Below, in pieces: positions 6,125 to 6,726 of a stretch of 6,726 bases of DNA (the stretch's first letter is position 1; the number at the start of each line of letters is the position of its first letter). The translations under genes were made by a program, and so were the position numbers. Origin of the DNA: Campylobacter sp. GTDB taxonomy: Bacteria > Campylobacterota > Campylobacteria > Campylobacterales > Campylobacteraceae. Below the pieces are notes generated by a model. That model did not search any database and had not been told where the DNA came from. It was given only the letters and a program-made list of their open reading frames with translations. The stretch spans positions 1 to 6,726 of the forward strand of contig JAILCJ010000113.1 of assembly GCA_024680445.1 (NCBI GenBank). Reading direction: 5' to 3'.

Positions 6125-6726
6125 GTGAAATTTATCTCACTTGTTTTTATATTATTACTCGGAGTATTTTTAGTCTCTTGCACAGCCAAAGGTATAAGCA
6201 CAAAAGAACTTGAACGCTTAGCCGAGCAATACGGCGGAGTTTATGTATTTGATAAAAAGCTTGAAAAAGAGATAAATGAAAGAGAGGCTTTAAGAAAAGA
6301 AATGATAAAAGGATTAAAAGGTAGGGATTTGGGCGATGGTTTATATGCTGTCGATACTTCGCCAGTTAATGAAAAATTCCCTCAAACCCTCTCAAATGGT
6401 AAAAAATACTATACTATTTGGACTGAATACGAAAACGAAACTGGCAAAAAAACTAAAATTTCAAATAAATATACTTCTAAAATAATAAACTTCATAGGCA
6501 AAGATAATTATAAAAAAACTGGTGCTAGTTTAGATATGAGTTATTTTTATATAGATTCAAACGATGAAATAGTGCCGATTAGAATGTCTTTGAATTTTTA
6601 TGTTGTTTCTAAAAGTTTTGGACTATTTGGTGATGAAGGACAAGGCATAAAATTTAGCAAAGAAAGATTTAATAATATAAGCGGTGATAACTTTTTTTAC
6701 TATAACGGCGAAACCTTTATAAAGGA
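6125..6726 (+). CDS. Unrecognised secreted lipoprotein, 3'-truncated by window edge
   Basis: This open frame starts at GTG and runs off the window after 200 full codons. The N-terminus is a textbook lipoprotein signal: Lys2, a hydrophobic stretch at 3-17, and the lipobox LVSC with the lipidated Cys at 19. The residues after Cys are Thr-Ala, not Asp, which under enterobacterial rules points to the outer membrane. The mature part begins with a charged helical region: STKELERLAEQYGG (25-38), then KKLEKEINEREALRKEM (44-60). A Lys-, Tyr- and Asn-rich region likely to form beta strands follows, for example KKYYTIWTEYENETGKKTKI (93-112) and RMSLNFYVVS (153-162). I do not recognise the family. The T6SS lipoprotein TssJ is one thought because of the location, but the expected TssJ pattern (Asn-Pro segment, PVxVRxYQL) is absent and the protein exceeds 200 residues. 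It follows tssG by 82 bases, same strand, with its own ribosome binding site. It may be a T6SS accessory protein or unrelated. Confidence 0.85.
   Translation, partial: MKFISLVFILLLGVFLVSCTAKGISTKELERLAEQYGGVYVFDKKLEKEINEREALRKEMIKGLKGRDLGDGLYAVDTSPVNEKFPQTLSNGKKYYTIWTEYENETGKKTKISNKYTSKIINFIGKDNYKKTGASLDMSYFYIDSNDEIVPIRMSLNFYVVSKSFGLFGDEGQGIKFSKERFNNISGDNFFYYNGETFIK

Noticed and set aside
6125..6726. Calling the lipoprotein TssJ
   Set aside because: Location and lipobox fit, but the visible mature sequence lacks the TssJ pattern and is longer than usual; left unnamed.

Overview
This window carries a compact block of type VI secretion system (T6SS) core genes. All genes read on the + strand. 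Base composition is strongly AT-rich, codons end mostly in A/T, the promoter-like signal is a -10 box without an obvious -35, and ribosome binding sites are AAGGA-like. Together with the protein sequences this suggests a Campylobacterota host, most likely Campylobacter or a close relative. I cannot name the species from sequence alone.

Layout: the window opens inside a tssA/VasJ-type gene whose 5' end is outside (open from base 2, stop at 1033). A short gap (1034-1079) holds two overlapping TATAAT boxes and a good ribosome binding site. It is followed by tssB (1080-1562), tssC (1546-3030), tssE (3030-3428), tssF (3422-5143, GTG start) and tssG (5140-6042). These five genes overlap one another by 17, 1, 7 and 4 bases, so they are almost certainly one translationally coupled transcript. 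After an 82-base AT-rich gap, a GTG-started lipoprotein gene (6125 to the window end, incomplete) begins. It is not recognisably TssJ.

How the genes work together: TssB and TssC co-assemble into the contractile sheath around the Hcp tube. TssE, TssF and TssG are wedge components of the baseplate from which sheath and tube grow. TssA-family proteins act in baseplate/sheath priming, or cap or stabilise the growing tail. The membrane complex (TssJLM), TssK, Hcp, VgrG and any ClpV ATPase are not in the window. The block is ordinary in gene content. The points that repay a second look are family-motif departures in TssE (EPRL-like motif reads ERRA) and TssG, a possible separate promoter for the sheath/baseplate genes, the absence of clpV next to tssG, and the unrecognised lipoprotein. 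I see no evidence of a wholly new system, RNA gene, CRISPR array, insertion sequence or long repeat.
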